This document shows, piece by piece, positions 51,285 to 59,219 of a stretch of 64,000 nt of DNA; position 1 is the first letter of the stretch, and every line of letters starts with the position of its first letter. This DNA comes from Nonomuraea gerenzanensis (GTDB taxonomy: Bacteria > Actinomycetota > Actinomycetes > Streptosporangiales > Streptosporangiaceae). Below the pieces are notes generated by a model. It made no database searches. It saw only the letters and a program-made list of their open reading frames with translations, and was not told the DNA's origin. Position numbers and translations under genes: made by a program. Location of the stretch: the NCBI RefSeq assembly GCF_020215645.1, contig NZ_CP084058.1, forward strand, positions 9,176,001 to 9,240,000, written 5' to 3'.

Positions 51285-52850
51285 TCAGCGTAAGGCGGCA
51301 GTGTTCTTCGGGACGTAGATGCGGGTGCCCGGCCGGATGAGCGAGTCGGACAGGCCGTTCAGCCGCTTGATCTCCGCCACCAGAGCCCCCGGGTCATCCC
51401 CCTCGGAGAGCGCGTCGGCGATCTCCCACAATGTGTCCCCCTTGTGCACCTCGACCCACGGCAGCCCGGCATGACCGGCCACCACGACCCGCACTTCCGC
51501 GTGCCCCGCCGCCCGCGTACCGAGCCAGAACCCACCCAGAGACAGCAAGGCCGCAACCACCACCAGCACGACCCGCCCCCGCCGGGTCAGCCGCACCGGA
51601 GCGGCGCTCCTCCTGGAAACACCTGACCGCCTGGCAATAACCGACCGCCCGAAGACACCAGACCGTCCTGAGACACCGGACCGCGCAGAGACACCCCGCT
51701 GCGCAGAGACACCAGACCGCACAGAGATGCCAGACCGCGCAGAGACACCCGGCCGCGCAGAGACACCTGGCTGGACAGAAGCAGCTGAGCGCCCGATGAC
51801 GGCTAGCTGCCCAGAGCCCTCTGAGCGCCCATGGACGTCCGGCCCCCCAGAGGCAGCCGACCGGACGGTAACGGCCGAGCGCCCGAAGGCACGCCGCCGG
51901 CCGAAGAAGGCCTGACGTGCGAAGAGCCACAGCCGCCCGCCCACGGCACCCCGCCGCCCGCGGGCACCGCCGTCCCGCCCGAAGGCCCCGTCGTGCCGCA
52001 AGGCACCGTCATCCCGAGCGGAGACAGCACCAGCCCGAGCCGGGACGGCCCCTCGCCCGACACGACCATCACCCTGTCCGGCACGACCACCGCCCTGCCC
52101 CGCGCGACCAACACCCTGCCTTGCGCGACCGCCTCCCTGTCCAACACGACCACTCCCCTGCCCGGCACGACCACCGCCCTGCCCGGCACGGCCGCTCCCC
52201 TGCCCGGCACCACCACCGCCCTGCCCGGCACGGCCACGGCCCGTCCAGGCACGGCCACCGCTCTGCCCGGCACGGCCACCCCCTGTCCAGGCGCGCCCGC
52301 TCCCCCGCACAACACGACCATCCCCCTCCCCCACACGGCTGCTTCCCTCTTCCCCCCGACCGCGCCACTCCCCAGCGGAGGCAGCACGCTTCCCGGCGGA
52401 GGCTCCACCCCGCTGCCGAGCCGTCAGATCCCCCCGCTGCCCCGCAGAATCGCCGTGGCCCGGCCGGGCACCGGCTCCCCGCGCCCTCTCTCGCCCCCCT
52501 GCGCCCTTCCCCCCTCCACTTCGCGTCCCTCGTGCCTCACCCTTCTCACCGGACCTGCGACCCGCCGCGGCGTCGCCCCCCTCACCCTGCCGCCGCTGAC
52601 CCCTCCCCAGGGGCGGCGAGACAGGGGGATCCGGGGTGTCCTCGCCCGTGCGCGGTGACGGGACGAGCCGCAAATGGGATCTTCCACCACCACTCGAACG
52701 GGGCCCCAGCCTCTTGCCCGAATTCCCGCGAACAGCGGACCCCGCCCGCGTATTGTCGGCGCGTCGATCCTCACTCTGCGTGGCATCGGCGATCAGGGTG
52801 AGCTGGTTGACGTCTTCGCTGGTCGTGTCCGGATTTGTGGGCGTTCGCAT
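51285..52850 (-). CDS. LysM-domain membrane protein with very long repetitive N-terminus
   Basis: Frame of 521 aa. The C-terminal 90 residues are the usual actinobacterial LexA-neighbour: basic stretch, one helix (GRVVLVVVAALLSLGGFWLG), then a LysM domain (VEVHKGDTLWEIADALSEGD with IRPGTRIYVP). The first 400 residues are low complexity: Gly/Arg/Gln repeats of seven residues (GRAGQGG), then six-residue Ser/Arg/Gly/Val repeats (SGVSAR). The ATG at 52850 has AGGAGG at ideal distance and sits below LexA boxes, and the frame is continuous, so the long form is likely real. Ordinary homologues are about 100-150 aa. The N-terminus would be cytoplasmic and strongly basic. Confidence 0.75.
   Translation of the reverse strand: MRTPTNPDTTSEDVNQLTLIADATQSEDRRADNTRAGSAVRGNSGKRLGPRSSGGGRSHLRLVPSPRTGEDTPDPPVSPPLGRGQRRQGEGGDAAAGRRSGEKGEARGTRSGGGKGAGGRERARGAGARPGHGDSAGQRGDLTARQRGGASAGKRAASAGEWRGRGEEGSSRVGEGDGRVVRGSGRAWTGGGRAGQSGGRAWTGRGRAGQGGGGAGQGSGRAGQGGGRAGQGSGRVGQGGGRARQGVGRAGQGGGRAGQGDGRVGRGAVPARAGAVSARDDGALRHDGAFGRDGGARGRRGAVGGRLWLFARQAFFGRRRAFGRSAVTVRSAASGGPDVHGRSEGSGQLAVIGRSAASVQPGVSARPGVSARSGISVRSGVSAQRGVSARSGVSGRSGVFGRSVIARRSGVSRRSAAPVRLTRRGRVVLVVVAALLSLGGFWLGTRAAGHAEVRVVVAGHAGLPWVEVHKGDTLWEIADALSEGDDPGALVAEIKRLNGLSDSLIRPGTRIYVPKNTAALR
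51622..51786. repeat. 18-bp tandem repeat in the LysM gene
   Basis: About nine degenerate copies of the 18-bp unit AGACCGCGCAGAGACACC (plus strand), in frame with the LysM reading frame and coding six-residue Ser/Gly/Val/Arg units. Confidence 0.85.
52052..52330. repeat. 21-bp tandem repeat in the LysM gene
   Basis: About thirteen degenerate copies of a 21-bp unit such as CTGCCCGGCACGACCACCGC plus one base (plus strand), coding seven-residue GRAGQGG-type units on the minus strand. Confidence 0.87.
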
Positions 52851-52903
52851 GGATGACCTCCTGCCGTGTGGCCTGAGGAAAAGGCCAAATAAAGATCAGC
52901 AAA

Positions 52904-52988
52904 TCGAACACGATGTCGATCGAACTCCCGTACGATGTTGTACACCACGCTGGCGACAATTTCGAGGAAGACTCGAACAATTGTTTGA
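52904..52988. promoter_or_regulatory. lexA operator: Cluster of three LexA (SOS) boxes
   Basis: Matches to the actinobacterial SOS box TCGAAC-N4-GTTCGA: 52904-52919 (TCGAACACGATGTCGA), 52920-52935 (TCGAACTCCCGTACGA) and 52973-52988 (TCGAACAATTGTTTGA). The first two abut with no spacer. They lie between divergent lexA and LysM genes and would let LexA control both. Confidence 0.8.
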
Positions 52989-53087
52989 AGATGATCTTCA
53001 ACAGCGATACGGTCGCTGTGTGCGACATCAGGACCACGGACCGGGAGGTGCGCCGGTGAGGCGGGCCTCCAGGCGAGGAGGAAGAGC

Positions 53088-53795
53088 ATGACCGAGCGGG
53101 ATGACGCAAACGGGGTCAGCGACCTCGCGGTGCGCCGGCGAGACTCCCTGGGCTTGACTCCCAGGCAGCGCAAGATCCTCGAAGTGATCCGCGACTCGGT
53201 GCAGCAGCGCGGATATCCACCGTCCATGCGTGAGATCGGCGAGGCGGTGCAGCTGACCAGCACGTCCAGCGTGTCACACCAGCTCACCGCGCTCCAGCGC
53301 AAGGGCTACCTGCGGCGCGACCCGCACCGGCCGCGCGCGCTCGAGGTCCGCCTCCCCGGCGAGCCCGTGCTCTGGGTCGACCCCGACGCCACCGACGAGG
53401 AGCCCACGGTCAACCGCCCGACGGCCGCCTACGTCCCCCTCGTGGGCCGCATCGCCGCCGGTGGGCCGATCCTGGCCGAGGAGAGCGTCGAGGACGTCTT
53501 CGCCCTGCCCAAGCAGCTCGTCGGTGAGGGCACGCTGTTCCTCCTGCAGGTCGCCGGTGACTCGATGATCGAGGCCGCCATCGCCGACGGCGACTGGGTG
53601 GTCGTGCGCCAGCAGCCCGTCGCGGAGAGCGGCGACATCGTGGCCGCCATGATCGAGGGCGAGGCCACCGTCAAGACCTTCAAGCGCAAGGACGGCCACG
53701 TCTGGCTCGTCCCGCACAACCCCAACTACGAGCCCATCCCCGGCGACGAGGCCAGCGTCCTGGGCAAGGTCGTAGCGGTCCTGCGCCGCCTCTGA
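53088..53795 (+). CDS. lexA: SOS regulator LexA
   Basis: LexA, 235 aa. N-terminal winged helix ([42 protein letters not shown] read in two parts), self-cleavage site VGRIAAGGP (Ala-Gly bond), catalytic Ser in [12 protein letters not shown] and Lys in EATVKTFKR. It represses DNA-repair genes until RecA filaments trigger cleavage. The ATG at 53088 has GGAGGAAGAG upstream. Three SOS boxes precede it, implying autoregulation. Confidence 0.98.
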   Translation: MTERDDANGVSDLAVRRRDSLGLTPRQRKILEVIRDSVQQRGYPPSMREIGEAVQLTSTSSVSHQLTALQRKGYLRRDPHRPRALEVRLPGEPVLWVDPDATDEEPTVNRPTAAYVPLVGRIAAGGPILAEESVEDVFALPKQLVGEGTLFLLQVAGDSMIEAAIADGDWVVVRQQPVAESGDIVAAMIEGEATVKTFKRKDGHVWLVPHNPNYEPIPGDEASVLGKVVAVLRRL

Positions 53796-53833
53796 CGGAG
53801 GCGGGCCAGGGCCCGGGCGCGCGTCCGACCGCT

Positions 53834-53852
53834 CGCGCCGCGAACCGGCGCG
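53834..53852 (+). terminator. Hairpin after lexA
   Basis: CGCGCCG and CGGCGCG form a 7-bp perfect stem with loop CGAAC, about 40 bp after the lexA stop. An A-run follows, so it is not a classical U-tract terminator on this strand. Confidence 0.45.
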
Positions 53853-54242
53853 CGCCGAAAAAACACGCCCTGCGGGTACGCCGTCGCACGGCTACGGCCC
53901 TGGGGCGCTGCGTGCTGAGTGGGCTTCCTGTTGACGGCGGAGCCCGGCGTGCTTTTGGACCGTTCCGATCTACGGAGTTTTTGGATCGTTCTCGGCGCGA
54001 CGATGTGGTGGTGCAGGCCCTTGAGCGTACGGTGGCGGGCAGCGGGCGCGATCTCACGTACCGTCCCGGACCGCGCAGCATGAACCCACCCGTCGCGGGC
54101 GGTGCGCGGGACCTGAGAGTACGGGCGCAAGAGCGAGGTGCGACACCAGGTGTAAGCGCAGGCGGCGCGCGGCCGGGCGATGTCCGGATGTGGCAGAACC
54201 GCGTCATGGCGGTCATGAAGGCATATTGGCGACAATAGGTGC
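53853..54242. other. Gap between lexA and the AraC-type regulator; no gene seen
   Basis: These 390 bp contain no convincing gene. A 108-codon frame on the plus strand has no ribosome site and no domain-like sequence. TTTTGGACCGTTC and TTTTGGATCGTTC (about 53952 and 53979) form a small direct repeat. GACAAT at 54231-54236 could be a -10 element only seven bases before the next ATG. Confidence 0.4.
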
Positions 54243-55217
54243 ATGCCCGCTTCACACCGTGTCGTAGTCGCCGTGTTCCCCGACGTCGATCTGCTCGACG
54301 TCACCGGCCCCGCAGAGGTGTTCGCGGTCGCGAATCGGGAGATGTCCGGCCGGACGCCCTACCAGGTGCTGCTCGCCGGGCCGGACGGCGGCCAGGTACG
54401 CACGAGCGCCGGGGTGCGCCTCGCCACCGACCTGACCTTCGACCAGGTGGGTGACCGGGTCGACACGCTGGTGGTGCCCGGAGCGGTCGATCGGGACGGT
54501 GTTCCGGTGATCGATCCGCAGCTGGTGGACTGGATCGCCGACACCGCCCGCCACGCCGAGCGGGTCGCCTCCGTGTGCGTCGGCGCTCACCTGCTGGCCG
54601 CCGCGGGCCTGCTCTCGGGCCGGACGGCCACCACGCACTGGGCCACCGCCGAGCGGCTGGCCACCGACCATCCCGACGTCACCGTGGACCCCGACCCGAT
54701 CTACATCCGGTCGGGCAAGGTGTGGACGGGCGCGGGCATCAGCTCCTGCATGGACCTCGCGCTCGCGCTGGTCGCCGAGGACCACGGCGAACGGCTCGCG
54801 CTGGCCGTCGCCCGGCAGCTCGTGATGTACCTCAAGCGGCAGGGCGGGCAGAGCCAGTTCAGCGTTCCGCTCTGGCAGGCGCCTACCGAGCGGCGCGACA
54901 TCGACGAGCTGCGCGTGTGGATCACGGCGAACCTCACCGCGGATCTGTCGGCGGCGGCGCTCGCCGAGCGCGTCTGCCTGAGTGAGCGGCATTTCGCCAG
55001 GGTTTTCCGTAAGGAGACCGGCTCCACCCCGGCCGGGTACGTCGAGGCGGCGCGGGTGGAGGCGGCGCGGCGGTTTCTGGAGGGGACGGATGAGCCGCTC
55101 GATCGGGTCGCCACCGCATGCGGGCTGGGGTCGCCGGAGACGCTGCACCGGGCCTTCCGGCGGCGGCTCGGCACCACTCCGGCCGCTTATCGCCGTCGTT
55201 TCCGTACCGCTGCCTGA
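54243..55217 (+). CDS. GATase1/DJ-1-type AraC-family regulator
   Basis: Regulator of 324 aa. An N-terminal DJ-1/PfpI-like domain (VVVAVFPDVDLLDVTGPAEV, VCVGAHLLAAAGLL with Cys nucleophile position) is fused to a C-terminal AraC double helix-turn-helix (LSAAALAERVCLSERHFARV, FRKETGSTPAGYVEAARVEAA in parts, and ATACGLGSPETLHRAFRRRLG). It is of the FtrA/GlxA type that controls catabolic or stress genes. No ribosome site precedes the ATG, so the message may be leaderless. The isochorismatase gene 166 bp downstream on the same strand is the likely target. Confidence 0.93.
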   Translation: MPASHRVVVAVFPDVDLLDVTGPAEVFAVANREMSGRTPYQVLLAGPDGGQVRTSAGVRLATDLTFDQVGDRVDTLVVPGAVDRDGVPVIDPQLVDWIADTARHAERVASVCVGAHLLAAAGLLSGRTATTHWATAERLATDHPDVTVDPDPIYIRSGKVWTGAGISSCMDLALALVAEDHGERLALAVARQLVMYLKRQGGQSQFSVPLWQAPTERRDIDELRVWITANLTADLSAAALAERVCLSERHFARVFRKETGSTPAGYVEAARVEAARRFLEGTDEPLDRVATACGLGSPETLHRAFRRRLGTTPAAYRRRFRTAA

Positions 55218-55383
55218 CATGCCGCCGGTGGTGATCGGGCTGACAGCTTCCGCGCTCCGACGGCTCGGTCTTCAGCCCCTTTCCATGCCAAGCCCCCGGC
55301 CCGGCCACTAGCCGCTTCTCATCCCAAGCTTCCGGCTCGCCAGGCCGGTGATTCACCCTGCCCTACAACCGAAGGAGGAGACC

Positions 55384-55986
55384 ATGACCGTCTCGACGAC
55401 CCTGCGTGATGTGATCGGCCTCGACAATGCGCTGCCGGCTCTGTCCGCCAGCACGCTGATCCTGATCGACCTGCAGAACACCTACCGCACCGGCGTCATG
55501 GCCCTGCCCGATGCCGAGCGCGCGCTGGACTCGGCGGCTCGACTGCTGGAGCGGGCCCGGGCTGCCGGGACCTCGGTGATCCACGTCATCAATGACGGGG
55601 GTGAAGGGACTCCTTACGACATCCGCGCGGAGATCGGGCAGATCGCTCCTCAAGTGGCGCCTCAGGATGGCGAGCCGGTCGTTGTGAAGGGGTTCCCGAA
55701 TTCCTTCCACGAGACCAGCCTTCTGGAGACGCTGCGTGGGCTGGAGGCTGGGCCTGATCTGGTGCTGGCGGGGTTCATGACGCACATGTGCGTGCAGTTC
55801 ACCGCTCAGGGGGCGTTCAATCTCGGTTACCGTCCTACCGTGGTGGCGGAGGCGTGTGCGACGCGGTCGTTGCCGGGTGTGGAGGGTACGACGATCGCGG
55901 CCGAGGCTCTGCACGCTGCCGCCTTGACCACGATCGGCGATCTGTTCGGCCCCGTCGCCGCGAATGTGGCCGACCTGCCCGCCTGA
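55384..55986 (+). CDS. Isochorismatase-like cysteine hydrolase
   Basis: Cysteine hydrolase of 200 aa. The catalytic triad is visible: Asp29 in LILIDLQNTY, Lys102 in VVVKGFPNSF and Cys136 in GFMTHMCVQFTA. A cis-peptide-type loop precedes the Cys. Such enzymes act on isochorismate, nicotinamide or N-carbamoyl compounds; lack of siderophore genes argues against isochorismate. The ATG at 55384 follows GAAGGAGGAGACC. It is paired with the AraC regulator. Confidence 0.92.
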   Translation: MTVSTTLRDVIGLDNALPALSASTLILIDLQNTYRTGVMALPDAERALDSAARLLERARAAGTSVIHVINDGGEGTPYDIRAEIGQIAPQVAPQDGEPVVVKGFPNSFHETSLLETLRGLEAGPDLVLAGFMTHMCVQFTAQGAFNLGYRPTVVAEACATRSLPGVEGTTIAAEALHAAALTTIGDLFGPVAANVADLPA

Positions 55987-56035
55987 CCGTGCCTGGCCGA
56001 TCTGCCCCTCGCCTTGCCGCGCCCGTGCCCGGGCC

Positions 56036-56082
56036 AGAGCCAGGGGCAGAGCCAGGGGCAGGGGCAGGGGCGGGGGCAGGGC
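56036..56082. repeat. Low-complexity GGGGCA/AGCCAG repeat
   Basis: A run of GAGCCAGGGGCA and GGGGCAGGGGC units lies between the convergent isochorismatase and GH43 genes. No gene is seen in 55987-56169. Confidence 0.6.
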
Positions 56083-56169
56083 TTCGCATCGGGCAGGCGG
56101 TCTGGTAGCGCAGCGCGGGACGAAGGCGCCGGGTCGGATGGCGTGCGGCCGGGTCACTCCCCTGCCCGA

Positions 56170-57618
56170 TCACTCCAGAACAAAGCTCGCACTCCCCCGG
56201 AACACCGCAGCCCCATCATCCCGCTCCACCCAGACCTGCCCCGCCCGATGCCGCACGTAATACCCAGGAAAGTTCACGGACTCGAACGAAACAGTCCCAC
56301 TCCCCACCAACCCACCCCGCCGCACGAAACTGGCATCAGAGGAGAACAACGCGGATCCGTCCCGCCGCTCCACCCACGCCTCATGGTTGCGATGCCGCAG
56401 GTAGTACCCGGGATAGTTGGCAGACTCCAACGACACGGTCCCGCCACCCGCCAACCCACCCACGATCCGGAACTGCGAATCAGCCAACGGCGTCACATCG
56501 GCCTCGATCCGCGCCCGGAAGTTCCAGTGCCGCACCGCCGACCCCGGCGTGTCGTACGCCATCAGGCGCACCGGCGTCACCCCGTCCGCGACCGGGATGC
56601 CGAAGTCGGGGGTGCCGTCCGCGCGCCAGTACACCTTCTGCACCCGCGTACGGCGGTTCGGGTCGTTCAGGGGGTCGCCGGAGATGTCGCGGTAGTTGCG
56701 GTCGTGGTAGACGAGCAGGTCGCTCTGCCCGTCCTCGGAGGTGGTGAAGGAATTGTGGCCGGGGCCGTACTGGCTGGTGGCGGCGTTGCTGGCGAAGACG
56801 GGGCTCTGGCTCTTGGTCCAGGAGGAGGCCAGGAGGGGATCGGCGGAGGAGGAGGCGGTCAGCAGGCCGACGCAGTAGTTGGCGTCGGTGGCGCTGGCCG
56901 AGTAGGTCAGGAAGAGGCGGCCGTTGCGCTGCAGGACCGCGGGGCCTTCCGCGACCTTGTAGCCGCGCGTCTCCCAGGCCAGGGTGGGGATGGTCAGGCG
57001 GGTGGTGGGACCGGTGATCGTCCAGGGGTTGGCGCCCATGCGGGCCAGGTAGAGGTTGGAGTTGGTGGCGATGCCGGGCTCCTGCTGGGCCCAGAGGAGG
57101 TAGCGCACGCCGCCGGTGACGAACGTGGTGGCGTCCAGGGAGAAGGTGTCCCAGGGGGTGGTGATGCGGCCGCGTTCGGTCCAGGTGCCGGTCAGGGGGT
57201 TGGCGGCGGCGTTCTCCAGGACGTACATGCGGATGCGCCAGACGTCGTCGGCGCGGCCGGCGGCGAAGTAGACGTACCACCTCCCGTTGATGAAGTGGAT
57301 CTCCGGGGCCCAGATGTGCGCGCCCATCTCGCCGGTGGTGTGCCTGCGCCAGATGACGCTCTCGGGCGCGGTGGCCAGGCCCTGGACGGTGGTGGCACGG
57401 CGCAGCACGATGCGGTCGTACTCCGGGACGGTGGCGGTGAAGTAGTAGTAGCCGTCGGTGTGGCGGAAGATGTGCGGGTCGGCGCGCTGGGCGGCCAGCG
57501 GGTTGGTGTACTGCACCGCCGGCGAGGCGTGCGCGGCGCCGGGCGACAGGAGGTTGGCGGTCACGGTGAGCAGCGTAGCCAGGACGAGGAGCACGGCTTT
57601 CCCGCGAGAGGGGCGCAT
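56170..57618 (-). CDS. Secreted GH43 arabinofuranosidase with AbfB (CBM42) domain
   Basis: Exoenzyme of 482 aa. Signal peptide at about 1-32 (VLLVLATLLTVTANLLSPGAAHA, in part). The GH43 five-blade propeller has ADPHIFRHTDGYYYFTATVP with the catalytic Asp base, IWAPEIHFINGRWYVYFAAG, and KVAEGPAVLQRNGRLFLTYS with the acid Glu. From about residue 350 the AbfB beta-trefoil has SLESANYPGYYLRHRNHEAW and SFESVNFPGYYVRHRAGQVW. It should remove arabinofuranose from arabinan or arabinoxylan. It begins 11 bp after the other GH43 gene and is in one operon with it. Confidence 0.93.
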   Translation of the reverse strand: MRPSRGKAVLLVLATLLTVTANLLSPGAAHASPAVQYTNPLAAQRADPHIFRHTDGYYYFTATVPEYDRIVLRRATTVQGLATAPESVIWRRHTTGEMGAHIWAPEIHFINGRWYVYFAAGRADDVWRIRMYVLENAAANPLTGTWTERGRITTPWDTFSLDATTFVTGGVRYLLWAQQEPGIATNSNLYLARMGANPWTITGPTTRLTIPTLAWETRGYKVAEGPAVLQRNGRLFLTYSASATDANYCVGLLTASSSADPLLASSWTKSQSPVFASNAATSQYGPGHNSFTTSEDGQSDLLVYHDRNYRDISGDPLNDPNRRTRVQKVYWRADGTPDFGIPVADGVTPVRLMAYDTPGSAVRHWNFRARIEADVTPLADSQFRIVGGLAGGGTVSLESANYPGYYLRHRNHEAWVERRDGSALFSSDASFVRRGGLVGSGTVSFESVNFPGYYVRHRAGQVWVERDDGAAVFRGSASFVLE

Positions 57619-57629
57619 GGGAGTGTCCT

Positions 57630-58973
57630 TCAGGAGAGGGGGGAGGTGACCGTGTACGAGGCGTCGCCGGCGAACACCGAGCCGGACGCCCGCAGGTCGA
57701 GCCGCAGCTCGTAGTTGTAGTGCCGCAGGTAGCGCCCCGGCAGGTTGTAGGACTCGAACGACGTCGTGCCGCCGCCCGCGAGCCCCGCCCGCCCGCAGAA
57801 GGTGGCGTCGCCCTTGAACAGGGCCGAGCCGTCGTCGCGTTGCAGGGTGAGCCGCAGGTTGTGGTGCCGCAGGTAGTAGCCGGGCTGCGTGGCCGACTGG
57901 AAGGAGTAGCAGCCGGAGTGGGCCAGCCCCGCCGCGACGGTGAACGTGGCGGACTGCCGATCGGCGAGCGCGCTGGAGGACGACAGCGGGTCGAGGTGGG
58001 CCAGGCCACCACGGTGGCGTACATACCGATCCGGGAAGTTGGCCGAGCGCAGCGAGCGGTTGCCGGTGGGCACGGCGGTGCTGTCGCCGACGTCCTCGCG
58101 CAGCACGGTGAAGTGCCTGGCGGTCCCGGACAGACCGGTCAGCTCGACCCTGGCCCCGAACGTCGACAGGTCGGAGCTGTCGGCGTAGTAGTAGCGCCCG
58201 CCGGTGTAGTTGTCGAAGTAGATCCGCCACCTGCCGTCCGGCAGCCGTGTCAGCGCCGGGCCCTCCAGCCCCGGCCCCCAGCCGGCCCAGTTCCCCGTGC
58301 CGGTGAACGTCCACGGCCCGGTGAGCGAGGTGGCGGTGGCGTGCTCGATGTACTTGGTCGTTTCGTTCTTGAGGAAGTTGTGGTAGGTCGAGCCGGACTT
58401 GACCACGAAGCTGTCGATGTAGTTGGCCGGGATGCCCAGCGGGACCGGGGCGCTCCAGGCGGACAGCGCGCTGTTGGTGGCGGTGATCCGGTACGGCCTG
58501 AACTGCCCGGCGGTGCCGGTCGTGGAGGCGGAGTAGATGACGTGCACACTGCCGTCGGAGTCCTTGAACCACTCGGGCGCCCAGGTGCTGCCGGTGGCGC
58601 CGTTCAGGCCGACGGTCACGTTGCGCAGGAACGTCCAGGTCACGGTGTCGGCGCTGCGGGCGAAGCCGATGGTGTCGCCGGTCCAGTTGGTGGTGTGGAC
58701 GAGGTAGTAGTAGCCGTCGGTGTGGCGCATCACGCTGGGGTCGCGGATCAGGCCGGACGGCGGGGTGTAGGCGTTGGCCCTGATGAGGTTGTAGGTGCCG
58801 GCGTTGAAGGAGTCGTAGACGTACAGGTTGGACTCGCTGGCGTTGGTGAAGGCCGTCATGAGGTAGTGCGGGGCCGGGCCGGCGGCGTGCGCGGCCGTGG
58901 GCGGTGTCAGGACGGTGGCCAGGGCGGTGGCCAGGGCGACGACCATGAGCACCAGGCATGAGCGGGTACGCAT
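57630..58973 (-). CDS. Secreted GH43 exo-arabinofuranosidase-like protein with AbfB domain
   Basis: Exoenzyme of 447 aa. Signal peptide near 1-30 (LVLMVVALATALATVLTPP). The GH43 core (GH43_26-like) shows LIRDPSVMRHTDGYYYLVHT with the Asp base, STWAPEWFKDSDGSVHVIYS and GPGLEGPALTRLPDGRWRIY with the acid Glu. The AbfB trefoil is C-terminal (SLRSANFPDRYVRHRGGL, SFESYNLPGRYLRHYNYELR). It resembles exo-1,5-alpha-arabinofuranosidase of Streptomyces avermitilis, judged from memory. The ATG at 58973 is preferred, with GGAGGG upstream; a Met five codons earlier is in the operator. Confidence 0.93.
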   Translation of the reverse strand: MRTRSCLVLMVVALATALATVLTPPTAAHAAGPAPHYLMTAFTNASESNLYVYDSFNAGTYNLIRANAYTPPSGLIRDPSVMRHTDGYYYLVHTTNWTGDTIGFARSADTVTWTFLRNVTVGLNGATGSTWAPEWFKDSDGSVHVIYSASTTGTAGQFRPYRITATNSALSAWSAPVPLGIPANYIDSFVVKSGSTYHNFLKNETTKYIEHATATSLTGPWTFTGTGNWAGWGPGLEGPALTRLPDGRWRIYFDNYTGGRYYYADSSDLSTFGARVELTGLSGTARHFTVLREDVGDSTAVPTGNRSLRSANFPDRYVRHRGGLAHLDPLSSSSALADRQSATFTVAAGLAHSGCYSFQSATQPGYYLRHHNLRLTLQRDDGSALFKGDATFCGRAGLAGGGTTSFESYNLPGRYLRHYNYELRLDLRASGSVFAGDASYTVTSPLS

Positions 58974-58988
58974 CCAGCGGCCCTCCAT

Positions 58989-59006
58989 GATGTTAGCGTT
59001 AACATC
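58989..59006. promoter_or_regulatory. LacI-type operator in front of the arabinan operon
   Basis: GATGTTAGCGTTAACATC is an almost perfect 18-bp palindrome centred on CG (mismatch at one pair), the usual form of LacI/GalR-family operators. It lies just upstream of the first GH43 ribosome site. No LacI gene adjoins, so the regulator is elsewhere. Confidence 0.75.
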
Positions 59007-59091
59007 TCACCACACCGAGCGAGGCGGTGGTGAGCGCATTCGTACCCCGGCGGAGGAGAGCCGTCAATATCAGCACGCCCGGTAGAGGGGT

Positions 59092-59219
59092 GTGCGCCTG
59101 CTCAGCGCACGGGGTGCAGCGTTGTGCGCCTGGTCAGCGTGCCCGACACAGCGGCGTGCGCCTGGTCAGCGTGCCCGACACAGCGGCGTGCGCCTGCTCA
59201 GCGCGCTTGATACAGCGCG
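59092..59219. repeat. Four-copy 32-bp tandem repeat over a stop codon
   Basis: Units start at 59092, 59124, 59156 and 59188. Copies 2 and 3 are identical; 1 and 4 are diverged. Core is GTGCGCCTGGTCAGCGTGCC. The stop of the nucleotidyltransferase gene (59198-59200) is in copy 4, and equivalent positions are carried in the other copies. Confidence 0.93.

Noticed and set aside
50596..51318. Arg/Gly-rich plus-strand frame in the nrdR-LysM gap
   Set aside because: Open only because of base bias and repeats; starts inside the NrdR-box region and has no ribosome site or recognisable domain.
51831..52658. Thr/Pro/Gly-rich plus-strand frame opposite the LysM gene
   Set aside because: It mirrors the repeat arrays, has no ribosome site or signal peptide, and is opposite a frame with a good start and a LysM domain. 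A real mucin-like protein cannot be fully excluded.
53912..54238. 108-codon frame before the AraC-type gene
   Set aside because: No ribosome site, no domain-like sequence, and it overlaps the expected promoter of the next gene.
59092..59219. Possible CRISPR array (regular 32-bp units)
   Set aside because: Copies are directly adjacent without unique spacers, and no cas genes are near. It is a tandem repeat.
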